Below are positions 22,836-32,543 of a stretch of DNA of 64,000 nucleotides, piece after piece. The stretch's first letter is position 1. Each line of letters begins with the position of its first letter. Origin of the DNA: Acidobacteriota bacterium. GTDB lineage: Bacteria; Acidobacteriota; Vicinamibacteria; Vicinamibacterales; SCN-69-37. Both the position numbers and the translations under genes were made by a program. The notes beneath the pieces are model-generated. The model had not been told where the DNA came from and searched no databases. It was given only the letters and a program-made list of their open reading frames with translations. The DNA lies in assembly GCA_016716905.1 (NCBI GenBank), contig JADJUS010000003.1, positions 682,001 through 746,000 on the forward strand, given 5' to 3'.

Positions 22836-24613
22836 GCACCGTGGTGAACTATCGAACGCATACCTGCGGCCAGTTGCGCCGTGAACACGTGGGGCAGACG
22901 GTCTTCCTGCAGGGCTGGGTGCATCGGGTCCGCGATCTTGGCGGCGTGACGTTTTTTGACGTACGCGACCGACACGGTCTGACGCAAGTGGTTGTGCGCG
23001 CTGGCGCCGACGGCGCGTCGGCTGCGAAGCTGCGGCCCGAGGTGGTCGTGGCGGTGCACGGCCACGTGGAGGCGCGTGACGCCGCGGCGGTCAACAGCAA
23101 GATCTCCACCGGGGATATCGAAGTCGTCGCGACGGGCGTGGAAGTGCTCAACGAGGCGAAGACGCCGCCGTTTCCGATCAACGAAGACGTGGCGGTGCTC
23201 GAAGAAACGCGCCTGCGGTACCGGTATCTGGACCTGCGGCGTCCGGCGCTTCAGCACAACCTCATCCTGCGTCACAAGGTGGCCATCGCGGCGCGCCGCT
23301 ACTTCGACGACGAGGGTTTCCTCGAGATTGAAACGCCGATTCTTACGCGATCCACTCCCGAAGGTGCGCGCGACTATCTGGTGCCCAGCCGCGTGCATCG
23401 TGGTGAGTTCTTCGCGCTGCCGCAATCGCCGCAGATCTTCAAACAAATTCTGATGATTGCCGGCCTCGACCGGTACTTCCAGATTTGCCGCTGTTTCCGT
23501 GACGAGGACTTGCGCGCCGATCGACAGCCCGAGTTCACGCAGATCGACGTGGAAGTCTCGTTTGCCACTGAGGAACTGATTTACGAGATCGTCGAAGGCG
23601 CGATTGTTTCGATGTGGACGGCGGCCGGCTTCGCGGTCTCTCGCCCCTTCGAGCGCATGACGTATGCCGACTCGATGCGCCTGTATGGATCGGACAAACC
23701 GGACCTGCGGCCTGGCATGCCGATCGCCGATGTCAGTGGCCTGTTCGCCGAGTCACCGTTCACCGTGTTTCGCGATGCGGTCACCGCTGGTGGCGTGGTG
23801 CGCGGCTTTGTTGTGGCCGGCGGTGGCAAGTACTCGCGCAAGGAACTGGACGAACTCACCGAGCAGGTCAGGCAGATGGGCGGCTCGGGGCTTATCTGGA
23901 CGCGAGTGGTCCAGGGCGCGCTCCAGAGCTCCGCACTCAAGGCCGCAGGCGAGGCGCCATTGCGCCAGGCCTTTGACGCGGCTGGTGGGCAGGAAGGCGA
24001 CCTGCTCCTGATGGCTGCCGGCCCGACCGACAAGACCGCGACGCTGCTCGGAAATCTGCGTCTTGTCGTGGCCCGCAAGGCGGGGCTCCTCAAGCCGGAC
24101 GAATTCCGCTTCGTGTGGGTGACGAACTTCCCGTTGTTCGAATGGAATCCCGATGATGCGCGGTGGGATTCCATGCACCATCCGTTCACGTCGCCGATGC
24201 CTGACGATGTGGAGTTTCTGGAGACGGAGCCGGGCCGGGTGCGCGCGCGTGCGTATGATTTGGCGGTGAACGGGTCGGAGATCGCAGGCGGCAGCATCCG
24301 AATTCATCGGCCTGACGTGCAACGCCATGTGTTCCGGCTGCTCGGTATTTCTGACGAACAGGCCAGCGCGCGTTTCGGGTTCTTCCTCGAGGCGCTGGAA
24401 TACGGCACGCCACCCCATGGGGGCATCGCGTTTGGTCTGGACCGCATCATTGCCATCCTCTGCGGCGAGTCGTCCATTCGCGAGGTGATGGCGTTCCCGA
24501 AGACTGCGCAGGCGGTGGACCTCATGTCTGGCGCGCCATCCACTGTGGACGACCGACAGTTGCGCGACCTGCACATCCAGACCGTCGCATCGCCGGGCAC
24601 CAAGGGCGACTGA
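22832..24613 (+). CDS. aspS: Aspartyl-tRNA synthetase, bacterial type
   Basis: 593 aa from GTG 22832 overlapping the hisS stop. An N-terminal OB anticodon domain (GWVHRVRDLGGVTFFDVRDR) precedes the class II core: RYRYLDLRR, FLEIETPIL, SPQIFKQILMIAGLDRYFQI, FRDEDLRADRQPEFTQID and the C-terminal GLDRIIAILCG. The GAD insertion domain of bacterial enzymes is present, giving the usual length. Whether it is discriminating or also charges tRNA-Asn cannot be told here. Confidence 0.97.
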   Translation: MSTVVNYRTHTCGQLRREHVGQTVFLQGWVHRVRDLGGVTFFDVRDRHGLTQVVVRAGADGASAAKLRPEVVVAVHGHVEARDAAAVNSKISTGDIEVVATGVEVLNEAKTPPFPINEDVAVLEETRLRYRYLDLRRPALQHNLILRHKVAIAARRYFDDEGFLEIETPILTRSTPEGARDYLVPSRVHRGEFFALPQSPQIFKQILMIAGLDRYFQICRCFRDEDLRADRQPEFTQIDVEVSFATEELIYEIVEGAIVSMWTAAGFAVSRPFERMTYADSMRLYGSDKPDLRPGMPIADVSGLFAESPFTVFRDAVTAGGVVRGFVVAGGGKYSRKELDELTEQVRQMGGSGLIWTRVVQGALQSSALKAAGEAPLRQAFDAAGGQEGDLLLMAAGPTDKTATLLGNLRLVVARKAGLLKPDEFRFVWVTNFPLFEWNPDDARWDSMHHPFTSPMPDDVEFLETEPGRVRARAYDLAVNGSEIAGGSIRIHRPDVQRHVFRLLGISDEQASARFGFFLEALEYGTPPHGGIAFGLDRIIAILCGESSIREVMAFPKTAQAVDLMSGAPSTVDDRQLRDLHIQTVASPGTKGD

Positions 24614-24620
24614 TCCGTCT

Positions 24621-25511
24621 ATGCGTCTCGGCATCGATCTGGGCGGCACGAAGATCTCGGCCGTGGTGCTTGACGACGATGGGCGGGAGGTGTGGCGGAC
24701 GCGCGTCGCCACGCCGCGCGGAGACTACGCCGGGACGATTGGGGCCATCGGCGGACTGGTAGAGCAGGCCGAGCAGGCTGTCGGTGCGAGATGCACTGTC
24801 GGCCTTGGTATTCCGGGCGCACCGTCCCGGGTCACCGGGCGGATCAAAAACGCCAATTCATCGTGGTTGAACGATCAGCCGCTGCACCAGGATTTGGAGC
24901 AGCGCCTGAACCGGCCTGTCCGCCTCGCCAACGACGCGAACTGCCTGGTGCTGTCGGAAGTAGCCGACGGAGCGGCGGCGGGCGCGCGCACGGTGTTCGG
25001 GGTGATTCTGGGCACCGGGGTCGGTGGCGGGCTCTTCGTGAATGGCGCGCTTGTGGAAGGCGTCAATGCGATTGGCGGCGAGTGGGGGCACAACCCGCTG
25101 CCGTGGCCTGACGCATCCGAGATGCACGGCGATGCGTGTTACTGCGGCCGGTCGGGCTGCATCGAGACGTGGCTGTCGGGGCCGGGCCTGGCGCGTGACT
25201 ACTCGCGCGCCGGTGGAGAACTGGTCCCGGGCGAAGAGGTCGTGGCGCGCGCCGGCCTCGGCGAGGCGCGTGCCGGCGACACGCTGGCCCGGTGGGAAGC
25301 GCGCCTCGCGCGGGCCCTGGCCACGGTCATCAACCTTGTTGATCCGGATGTGATCGTCGTCGGCGGCGGACTCTCACGGATCGAGCGCCTCTACACCCGC
25401 GTGCCCGCGCTGTGGGCGGACTGGGTCTTTTCTGACGTGGTCGCCACGCGACTTGTCCCGGCGCTCCATGGCGATGACAGCGGCGTCCGCGGCGCGGCAA
25501 GGCTATACTGA
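24621..25511 (+). CDS. ROK-family sugar kinase (Mak/NagK-like)
   Basis: 296 aa. ATP-binding DLGGTK lies at residues 5-10, the sugar-binding LANDANC follows, and a zinc site is formed by GHNP with CYCGRSGCIETWLSG. These are hallmarks of ROK hexokinases such as fructokinase Mak and N-acetylglucosamine kinase. The exact sugar is not determinable. It begins 8 nt after aspS, in the same run of genes. Confidence 0.9.
   Translation: MRLGIDLGGTKISAVVLDDDGREVWRTRVATPRGDYAGTIGAIGGLVEQAEQAVGARCTVGLGIPGAPSRVTGRIKNANSSWLNDQPLHQDLEQRLNRPVRLANDANCLVLSEVADGAAAGARTVFGVILGTGVGGGLFVNGALVEGVNAIGGEWGHNPLPWPDASEMHGDACYCGRSGCIETWLSGPGLARDYSRAGGELVPGEEVVARAGLGEARAGDTLARWEARLARALATVINLVDPDVIVVGGGLSRIERLYTRVPALWADWVFSDVVATRLVPALHGDDSGVRGAARLY
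25504..25509 (+). promoter_or_regulatory. Possible -10 hexamer before phoH
   Basis: TATACT lies 14 bases before the phoH ATG, overlapping the end of the ROK gene. No -35 box fits. Weak evidence on its own. Confidence 0.3.
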
Positions 25512-25523
25512 GTCCGCTCCTTA

Positions 25524-26491
25524 ATGCCTGCCCAAGCCGTCCGCCGTGTCGCGATGCCCGATGAGGGCCTTGAAACCCTGTACGGCCCGTTTGATGAACA
25601 CCTGAAGACGCTCGGCACCGCGCTGTCGGTGCGGCTGAAGACACACGGGCGCGAGCTGATCATCGAAGGCGAAGCCGACGAGGTGGGCCGCGCCGAACAC
25701 GTGATGGCGCAGCTCGGGAAATTGCTGGACTCCGGCTACCGCTTTGGCCGCGGTGATGTGAAGACGGCCGCGCAGCTCGTGCAGCAGAATCCGAACATCG
25801 AGTTGGGCGACTATTTCCTGCGCAACAGTGCGCGGTCGGCAGGACGCAAGCAGGTGGTGCCCAAGACGGTGGGGCAGCGCGCCTACCTCGACGCGATCGA
25901 AGCGCACGACATCGTCCTCGGCGTCGGCCCCGCGGGCACAGGCAAAACCTATCTCGCGATGGCGCAGGCGGTGGCGTACCTGCTGGCCAAACGCGTGAAC
26001 CGGATCATCCTCGCGCGTCCGGCTGTTGAAGCGGGTGAGAAGCTGGGATTCCTGCCGGGCGATCTGCAGGAGAAGGTCAATCCTTATCTGCGTCCGCTCT
26101 ATGACGCGTTAAACGACATGCTCGACGCGGATCGCGTGGAGCGGTTGCTGGAACGGGGCACGATTGAGGTGGCCCGATTGCGTTCATGCGCGGTCGTACG
26201 CTCAATGACGCGTTTATCATCCTCGACGAAGCGCAGAACACCACCTCCGAGCAGATGAAGATGTTCCTGACGCGAATGGGTTTTGGGTCGAAGGCCGTGA
26301 TTACCGGCGACATCACGCAGATCGATCTGCCGGCCGGGAAAGGGTCCGGACTGGTCGAGGCATTGAGAATCGTCGCGGGCATCGAAGAAATCGCCGTCGT
26401 GCGGTTTGATGAACGCGACGTGGTGCGGCACCCCCTGATCCAGAAGATCGTCCGCGCGCATGAGGCCCACTCCACACAGGCGAAGGGTTAG
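25524..26491 (+). pseudogene. phoH: PhoH family ATPase, frameshifted as written
   Basis: The first frame (25524-26258) gives the N-terminal domain and Walker A region GVGPAGTGKTYLA, with ARPAVEAGEKLGFLPGD. At the CCC run 26173-26175 the frame is lost; a second frame continues seamlessly with FMRGRTLNDAFIILDEAQNT (Walker B) and ITGDITQIDLP to the stop at 26491. Adding one C restores a normal protein of about 322 aa. PhoH-like ATPases are usually encoded beside ybeY, as here, and are linked to RNA metabolism. Because both halves remain fully conserved, a sequencing or assembly error is at least as likely as a real mutation. Confidence 0.88.
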
Positions 26492-26494
26492 GCC

Positions 26495-26961
26495 GTGGCG
26501 GCTGCTCGCACCCGTCGGGGCCTCACCGTGGCCGTGACCGATGGCCGCGGACGTCCGTGGCCCTCGCCGGCCCTCGGGCGCTGGCTGGCCGCGCACGCAC
26601 CGGCGCGCGCGCGCGGGATGGTGACCATCGCGCTTGTCAGTGACCCGGCGATGCGCCGGCTCAACGCGACGTTTCGCGGCGCGGATTACTCCACAGACGT
26701 GCTGTCGTTTCCCAGCGATATGCCGGGCGTGCTGGGGATATCGCCATTGCCCGCGGTGTGGCCGCACGGCAGGCCCGCACGCTGGGACACGCCGAAATGA
26801 CGGAGCTCCGGGTGCTGGCGCTCCACGGGTTGCTGCACCTTCTGGGATACGATCACGAGCACGATCGGGGCGAGATGCGCAGGGCGGAAGACCGGCTGCG
26901 CAGGCGGGCCGGACTTCCGGACGGCCTGATCGCGCGTGAGTCCCGGTTGCACGAACGATGA
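26495..26961 (+). pseudogene. ybeY: Endoribonuclease YbeY, frameshifted as written
   Basis: The first frame from GTG 26495 carries the N-terminal half (LVSDPAMRRLNATFRGADYS, VLSFPSD). At the GGGG run 26734-26737 the frame breaks; adding one G gives LGDIAIARGVAARQA and joins the zinc-binding HGLLHLLGYDHEHD in the other frame, ending at 26961. YbeY takes part in 16S rRNA maturation and ribosome quality control and is near-essential in many bacteria, so an intact gene is expected. It overlaps the next gene by ATGA. Confidence 0.88.
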
Positions 26962-28174
26962 TTCCCTTAGCGGTCTTCCTGGTAGTGTGCGCAATCGCCT
27001 ATGTCGCGGTGGTCGAAACCGCGTTTGGCGTCCTGATGCGCCTGCCCGAACGCCTCGAGGCCGAACGCGAAAGCGAGGCCGACGGCCTGGCCGCGTATCT
27101 GGAAGATCCCCTGACGTTCTTTGTGCCCGCTCGCCTGGTCCGGGGCATGTTGCTGGTGCTGATGGTCGTCCTGATGGTCCAGCCGATCGGCACGGGCTGG
27201 TATAACGGCTTGATCCTGTTCTTCTCGTGCGCCGGACTGACGCTTGTGGCCGGGCACCTTGTGCCGACGCTTGTGGTCAGGCACGCGCCCGAGCGGCTGC
27301 TGGCGATGCTGCTGCCGCCATTCACCGCGATGGCGAACCTCGTGACGCCTCTGACTTCGCTCATCATCGGCTGGCTCGGTACGGTGGAGCGCCGCGCGCC
27401 GCGTGCCAATGGGAACGGCCACCCCTCCCAGGAGCCGCAGGCCGAAGGCGCCGCAACGGCCGAAGACGGCCGCCTGCTGCGGTCGGTGGTGGACTTCGGC
27501 GACACGCTGGTGCGCGAAGTGATGACGCCGCGGCCCGACGTGGTGGCGATTCGCGCCGAAGCGACGATCGATGAACTGCGCGCTGGTGCGCGAACAGGAG
27601 CATCTCGCGGCTGCCGGTCTTCCGCGAGAACCTCGACAACATCATCGGCCTCGTGGTGGTGAAGGACCTGATTCAGCTTGAAGAGCCCATGTCGGGCACG
27701 GCGTCTGTCACCGGACTCATGCGCCCCGCGGCGTTTGTGCCCGAGACCAAACGGGTGGCCGATCTCTTGCGCGAGTTCCAGCAGAAACGTTTCCAGCTCG
27801 CCATGGTGGTGGATGAATACGGCGGCATCGCCGGCCTGGTCACTGTTGAAGACCTCGTGGAAGAGCTCGTCGGCGAAATCCGCGACGAGTACGACCTCGA
27901 AGCCGACCCCATCGTGCAGGAGCCCGACGGCGCATTTGTCTTTAGCGCCAAGGTGGCGATCGGCGAAATGACCGAGCGGCTCGGCATCACGATCGACGAA
28001 GAGGGGTTCGAGACCGTGGGCGGATACGTGCTCACCCGCGCAGGACGAGTACCCGCAGAAGGGGAGTCCTTCACCGTTGATGGCGTCTCTGTGGAAGTGC
28101 TTGAGGCCGAGCGCCGCCGCATCCACAAGATCCGGGTGCGCCGCCTGCCGCCCGACGAAGGCGAGGAACAGTGA
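26958..28174 (+). pseudogene. CorC/HlyC-type membrane protein with CBS pair, frameshifted as written
   Basis: The first frame gives four hydrophobic segments (residues 1-145, DUF21-like) and the start of the first CBS domain (LVREVMTPRPDVVAIRAEATIDEL). Between about 27580 and 27605 the frame passes through a second frame (LVREQ) into a third (SRLPVFRENLDNIIG), which then runs cleanly through the second CBS motif (RFQLAMVVDEYGGIAGLVT) and the C-terminal transporter-associated domain to 28174. At least one, probably two, indels are needed. Family members are implicated in magnesium/cobalt handling. era overlaps its stop. Confidence 0.85.
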
Positions 28175-29067
28175 AGGCCGGTTACGTCGCACTCGTCGGA
28201 CGGCCGAACGCGGGCAAATCCACACTGATGAATCGCCTCATCGGCCAGAAACTGTCGATCGTCTCAGACAAGCCGCAGACCACTCGCCATCGCATCACCG
28301 GCGTTCTGAACACGCCCGGCGGCCAGCTCGTGTTCATCGACACACCCGGCATCCACAAACCTGAGCACACGATGAATCGGCGCATGGTCAAGGCCGCGCT
28401 CGACACCCTTCGCGAAGCCGATCTGGTTGTGCTGGTGGTAGACGCGGCCGAGGAGCCCGGCTGGGGCGATCGATTTGTGATGGACCTCCTGGCCGACCTC
28501 CACAAACCCCTCATCATCGTCTTGAACAAAGTCGATCGGGTGAAAGACAAGACCAGCCTGCTGCCCAGAATCGAGAGCTACGCAAAGGGCATCACGAACC
28601 ACGCGGTGATTCCCATTTCGGCGCTCAAAGGCAACCAGGTCGATGACCTCCTCAAGGAGATGTTGGCGGTGTTGCCGGAAGGCGAGCCGCTGTTTGATGA
28701 GGAGTACTTCACCGATCAGTCAGAGCGCACACTTGCGGCTGAGCTCATTCGCGAAAAAGTCCTCGCCCACACGCGTGATGAGTTGCCGTACTCCACGGCC
28801 GTGGTGATCGATCAATTCGCCGAAGCCGAGACACCGGGAGGCGTGACCAAGATCTATGCGTCCATCCTGGTGGACCACGACTCCCAGAAGCCGATTGTCA
28901 TCGGCAAGGGTGGCGAGATGATCAAGCGCATCGGCACCGAGGCCCGCAAGGACCTGCAGGAAATGCTCGAAGGTCCCGTCTACCTCGACCTGCACGTGAA
29001 GGTGCGCAAGGACTGGCGCGAAGACGAACGCCTCCTCGACGAGCTCGGGCTGCCCAAGAGGAGCTGA
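28171..29067 (+). CDS. era: GTPase Era
   Basis: 298 aa from GTG 28171, overlapping the upstream stop. G1 GRPNAGKST, switch region TTRHRITG, G3 DTPG, G4 NKVD and G5 SALKG are present, then a KH RNA-binding domain with IVIGKGGEMIKRIG. Era binds the 3' end of 16S rRNA and acts in 30S assembly, fitting its place after ybeY and phoH. The gene is intact, in contrast to the three before it. Confidence 0.97.
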   Translation: MKAGYVALVGRPNAGKSTLMNRLIGQKLSIVSDKPQTTRHRITGVLNTPGGQLVFIDTPGIHKPEHTMNRRMVKAALDTLREADLVVLVVDAAEEPGWGDRFVMDLLADLHKPLIIVLNKVDRVKDKTSLLPRIESYAKGITNHAVIPISALKGNQVDDLLKEMLAVLPEGEPLFDEEYFTDQSERTLAAELIREKVLAHTRDELPYSTAVVIDQFAEAETPGGVTKIYASILVDHDSQKPIVIGKGGEMIKRIGTEARKDLQEMLEGPVYLDLHVKVRKDWREDERLLDELGLPKRS

Positions 29068-29084
29068 CGGGTCCAGGGTCCCGA

Positions 29085-29165
29085 GTCCACGGTCCAGGGT
29101 CCAGGGTTCGTGGTGCTGTTGGCGTTCCTCGTAGCGCGGCCTGGTTCTCAAGGCCGCGGCTTTTG
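29085..29165. repeat. Repeat-filled spacer after era
   Basis: GTCCAGGGT-type short tandem words (29085-29107) are followed by a REP-like stem, CTCGTAGCGCGGCCTG to AAGGCCGCGGC (29128-29160). No gene is seen here. Confidence 0.65.
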
Positions 29166-29238
29166 GAGACTGCCGAAGCCGCACCGAGCGCTGCGGAGCA
29201 CCTGTCGTGCGGCTGTCACACCGGTTCGTTACGGTGTG

Positions 29239-31101
29239 ATGATGGATGACCCAGCACGACTGGACCGAGTACGCCAGTCACTCTCTGCTCTGCGCAGCGA
29301 ACTACTCGCGGCAAGCTCTCCGGACGGTCGGTTGCGCACGGTGCACGAGGACTACCGTGATAGTGCGGTCAATCTGCTGCACTATCTCGCGCTGCGCCGC
29401 CGGGACCTCCGGCCGCTCCAGATGGAACTGGCCGCCCTTGGGTTGTCATCGCTGGGGCGGGCGGAGTCCCACGTGCTGGCGTCAGTGAACGCCGTCCTCG
29501 GCGTGCTCGGTCAGCTCACCGGGGACACCGAAGATCCTGAAATTCCGGCACCCCCCGCTGTCGTCAACTTCGCCCGAGGCGAGCAACTGCTGGCCGCGCA
29601 CACTGATACCCTTCTCGGTCCACAGCCGCCGGATCGATCGGTGCGCATCATGGTGACGATGCCGGGCGCCGCAGCCGATGGTCCTGCGCTGGTCCATGAG
29701 CTGTTGCAGGCGGGCATGAACTGCATGCGGATCAACTGCGCGCATGACACGCCCGACATATGGTCCCGTCTTATCGACCACCTGCGTCGAGCCGAGGTCG
29801 CGCTGGGCCGCACGTGTCGGGTCGTCATGGACCTGGCGGGGCCGAAGCTCCGAACCGGGCCACTCTCGCCTGGGCCCCAGGTGCTGCGGTGCCGCCCCAG
29901 CCGCGATTCGCTTGGCCGCGCGGCCGCTCCGGCGCGGATCTGGCTGACTCCCATCGTCACTCCCGCAGCACCGCCCTCGGATGCCGACGGCTGCGTGGAG
30001 GTCGATGCTGTGTGGCTTGCGACGCTCGCAGAAGGGGACGAGATTCATCTGACTGACGCGCGAGGGGCCTTACGGCACTGGCAGGTCGTCGATGCCAGGC
30101 CGGAGGGGTGCTGGGTGGAGACGATGAAATCGGTCTTCCTTGTGCCCGGCACCGTGCTGCGCCGCGAGAGCGACCGGCCGTCAGACTTCGACACCGACAC
30201 GACGGTCGGGCCGCTTCCGGCCCAGGAGGCCTCGCTGCACCTGTCCATCGGGGACACGTTGCTGCTCCGCCGGGATCAAACTCCTGGCCGGCCGGCCACG
30301 TACGATCACGGCGGACGTCTGCTGACCCCCGCCATGATCGGTTGCACCCTGCCGGAGGTGTTTGACGATGTGCTGGCGGGCGAGGCCATTTGGTTCGATG
30401 ACGGCCATGTGGGCGGCGTCGTTGAACGTGTCGAGGCCTCAACAGTGACGGTGCGCATTACGCACGCGCGTGCCAAGGGACATCGGCTGCGGTCCGACAA
30501 AGGCATCAACCTGCCCGACAGCGCCCTTCGCCTCTCGGCGCTTACAGATAAAGACCGGGAGGATCTGCGATTCGTGGCCGCGCGCGCCGACGTGGTGGAG
30601 CTGTCGTTCGCCAATACGGCGGCTGATGTCGAGGTGCTGCAGGCGCTGCTGGCCGAGTCGGGGGCCGTGCGGCCCGCGATTGTGCTGAAGATCGAAACCC
30701 GGCGGGGGTTCGAGAACCTGCCATCCATGCTGCTCGCCGCCATGCGGTCACCGTGCTGCGGCGTCATGATCGCCCGGGGAGATCTTGCCGTGGAGTGTGG
30801 CTTCGAACGTCTGGCAGAAGTGCAGGAGGAGATTCTCTGGATCTGCGAGGCCGCTCATGTCCCCGTGATCTGGGCCACGCAGGTGCTGGAGACTCTGGCC
30901 AAGGAAGGCCTGCCGTCACGCGCGGAGATCACGGACGCCGCCATGGGGCATCGCGCGGAGTGCGTGATGCTCAACAAGGGCCCTCACATCACGACGGCCG
31001 TTCGCATGCTCGATGACATCCTCAAGCGCATGCAGGCTCACCAGTCCAAGAAGCGCGCGATGCTACGCGAGTTGCAGCTCGCGCACCACGGTCTCAATTG
31101 A
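29239..31101 (+). CDS. Non-canonical pyruvate kinase-like protein
   Basis: 620 aa from ATG 29239 (an upstream in-frame ATG lies in repeat DNA). About 130 residues of N-terminal helical extension precede a pyruvate kinase barrel: GMNCMRINCAHD, VVMDLAGPKLRTG, KGINLPDSALRLSALTDKD, LKIETRRGFENLP with the catalytic-site lysine, GVMIARGDLAVECG and IWATQVLETLAKEGLPSRAE. Between GPKLRTG and KGINLP there is an enlarged B-domain of roughly 190 residues. The chain stops just after the barrel (VMLNKGPHI), so the usual C-terminal effector domain is missing. It may be a real but unregulated kinase, or a relative with another substrate. Confidence 0.85.
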   Translation: MMDDPARLDRVRQSLSALRSELLAASSPDGRLRTVHEDYRDSAVNLLHYLALRRRDLRPLQMELAALGLSSLGRAESHVLASVNAVLGVLGQLTGDTEDPEIPAPPAVVNFARGEQLLAAHTDTLLGPQPPDRSVRIMVTMPGAAADGPALVHELLQAGMNCMRINCAHDTPDIWSRLIDHLRRAEVALGRTCRVVMDLAGPKLRTGPLSPGPQVLRCRPSRDSLGRAAAPARIWLTPIVTPAAPPSDADGCVEVDAVWLATLAEGDEIHLTDARGALRHWQVVDARPEGCWVETMKSVFLVPGTVLRRESDRPSDFDTDTTVGPLPAQEASLHLSIGDTLLLRRDQTPGRPATYDHGGRLLTPAMIGCTLPEVFDDVLAGEAIWFDDGHVGGVVERVEASTVTVRITHARAKGHRLRSDKGINLPDSALRLSALTDKDREDLRFVAARADVVELSFANTAADVEVLQALLAESGAVRPAIVLKIETRRGFENLPSMLLAAMRSPCCGVMIARGDLAVECGFERLAEVQEEILWICEAAHVPVIWATQVLETLAKEGLPSRAEITDAAMGHRAECVMLNKGPHITTAVRMLDDILKRMQAHQSKKRAMLRELQLAHHGLN

Positions 31102-31163
31102 GCGTGGGGCTTCTTTGGTTCGCCGCCCGGCAGGCGCGCCAGACCGCGCGGGACCCTTTCTAT

Positions 31164-31718
31164 CTATCGTCTCGCCCGAGCCGTGGACGGGGGGACCAGG
31201 CCCTTCAGGCGCAGGTAGGTCACCATGTTGCCGTAGTGCTCGTTGTCGTGGGCGATGTTGAAGGTCAGCGCATACCCCTTGGTGATACTGGCCTGGCCGA
31301 ATTTGGCGGGTGCTAATACCTGCGCGTCGGTCAGATCCGCGTATGCCGCGTCGCAAAACTCCACCGACGCTTTGAGCGCGGCCACGAGTTCCGCCTTGGT
31401 CTTGAGGCTCTCGTGGTTGACTCGTGCGGGTGATGCCACACCGCGTGCTGCGGCACAAAAGTTGTAGTGCGTATTGGTCACGTGGCCGACCAGTTCCCCG
31501 AATGACCGGACGTCTGACGCCGGATTGAAGGCATAGTGCTCCTCGGGCATCAGTTCGGCGGCCTCAACCACGTTGGCCTTGATCGATTGGTATAACTGCG
31601 CCAGGCCACCCGCCATCGTATCGAGCGCCGGCGGCGCCGGTGCCTGCGCGAATCCCACGGTGACCACGCCGAACAACATGACCAGTACAAGAACACACAC
31701 CCGTCGTGACTGCTGCAT
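31164..31718 (-). CDS. Secreted DinB-like four-helix protein
   Basis: 184 aa from ATG 31718, which gives a signal peptide (CVLVLVMLFGVVTVGFA). The body matches the DinB/YfiT fold: MPEEHYAFNPASDVRSFGEL, HVTNTHYNFC and a late NIAHDNEHYG, so three histidine-containing motifs could bind metal. The fold includes thiol-dependent transferases and damage-inducible proteins of unknown role; an exported version is common in Acidobacteriota. It is isolated on the minus strand in the accessory segment. Confidence 0.8.
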   Translation of the reverse strand: MQQSRRVCVLVLVMLFGVVTVGFAQAPAPPALDTMAGGLAQLYQSIKANVVEAAELMPEEHYAFNPASDVRSFGELVGHVTNTHYNFCAAARGVASPARVNHESLKTKAELVAALKASVEFCDAAYADLTDAQVLAPAKFGQASITKGYALTFNIAHDNEHYGNMVTYLRLKGLVPPSTARARR

Positions 31719-31931
31719 AGGGACCGCCTTGGCGGAGATGGTGCGGCATCGGGGAGGCTGGGCCGCAGACTCAGTGATGAGTCGCTCTGCCGCAGGTACG
31801 AATCGCGCGTCCATTGGGACTCATGGTCCCGTTTATCAGTGGCACCCGCCTGGCGGCCCCGGCCTTCGGCAGGGTGCACTGAGGCCGCGCGAGGCGCCAC
31901 CTCGAACCCTGGACCCTGGGTGCTGGTCTAG
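31719..31931. other. Spacer with repeat debris
   Basis: The stretch holds a partial copy of the MITE end (CCCCGGCCTTCGGCAG at about 31857) and a CCTGGACCCTGGG word next to the ADOP remnant. No gene is recognised. Confidence 0.5.
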
Positions 31932-32114
31932 TTTGCCGGAACTCTTGCCCTCGAGTCCGTCGTGCAGTCCAGCGCCTTCGGCTGGAAGTCCAGCGGCCCC
32001 GTCTCAATCGCCATCGTCTCGATCGGGCTCCTGGTCGTCGCGGTTGTCGCCGCGCTGGTGCCCGCCGGCCGAGCCGCGCGCGTGGACCCGGCGCGGACGC
32101 TGCGCGCGGACTGA
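31932..32114 (+). pseudogene. 3' remnant of an ADOP permease gene
   Basis: 61 codons ending in TGA at 32112-32114 code for a segment nearly identical to the last 60 residues of the intact permease at 35509-38121 (ALESVVQSSAFGWKSSGP versus ALESMVQSSIFGWKSSGP; both end GRAARVDPA-TLRA). No start codon or upstream homology is present. It indicates deletion or recombination of a second permease copy. Confidence 0.88.
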
Positions 32115-32138
32115 GTCCAGGGGCCAGGGTCCACGGGC

Positions 32139-32410
32139 CTCGTAGCTCGGCCTGATCCTCAAGGCCGAGGATCTTGGACCTGCCGAAGGCCGGGGCCGCG
32201 CGGGCAGCGGCTACGGAGCCGGTGCTCGAACACCGACGGGTGAGCCCTCGCGTTTCGCGCTGGCGCTCATCGCTTGCTCCTAATGCGGCCGACTTCGCCC
32301 CCGCCGTCGCTGCGCTCGAATCCCTTCGGCCGTCACCCGCCGGTGTTCATGCTTCGCTCATCGCACCGCTCCTAATCGCCGCTGCCCGCGCGACCCCGGC
32401 CTTCGGCAGC
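32139..32410 (+). mobile_element. MITE-like element, copy A (272 bp)
   Basis: The element begins with a REP unit (CTCGTAGCTCGGCCTGATCC) and has long sub-terminal inverted repeats: TGCCGAAGGCCGGGGCCGCG near the left and its near-complement ending GGCCTTCGGCA at the right. A homologous copy of the same length lies inverted at 38224-38494. No ORF inside is plausible. Confidence 0.82.
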
Positions 32411-32461
32411 GTGACGAGAGCCCCGCCCGAGAACAGCACTTGGTGGGTTGTTGGAGGGGCC

Positions 32462-32518
32462 GCAGTCCAGAGTCCAGAGTCCAGAGTTCGCGGTGCCGCT
32501 TCGCGGGGCTTTCTTGGT
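32462..32518. repeat. CCAGAGT tandem words plus hairpin before a secreted-protein gene
   Basis: Three GTCCAGA iterations are followed by GGTGCCGCTTCGCGGGGCTT. Nearly the same unit occurs after the ADOP gene at 38129-38182. Together with the MITE it fills the 32115-32543 spacer; no promoter is clear. Confidence 0.6.
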
Positions 32519-32543
32519 ATTGTTCGGGTTGGAACACACCCAT

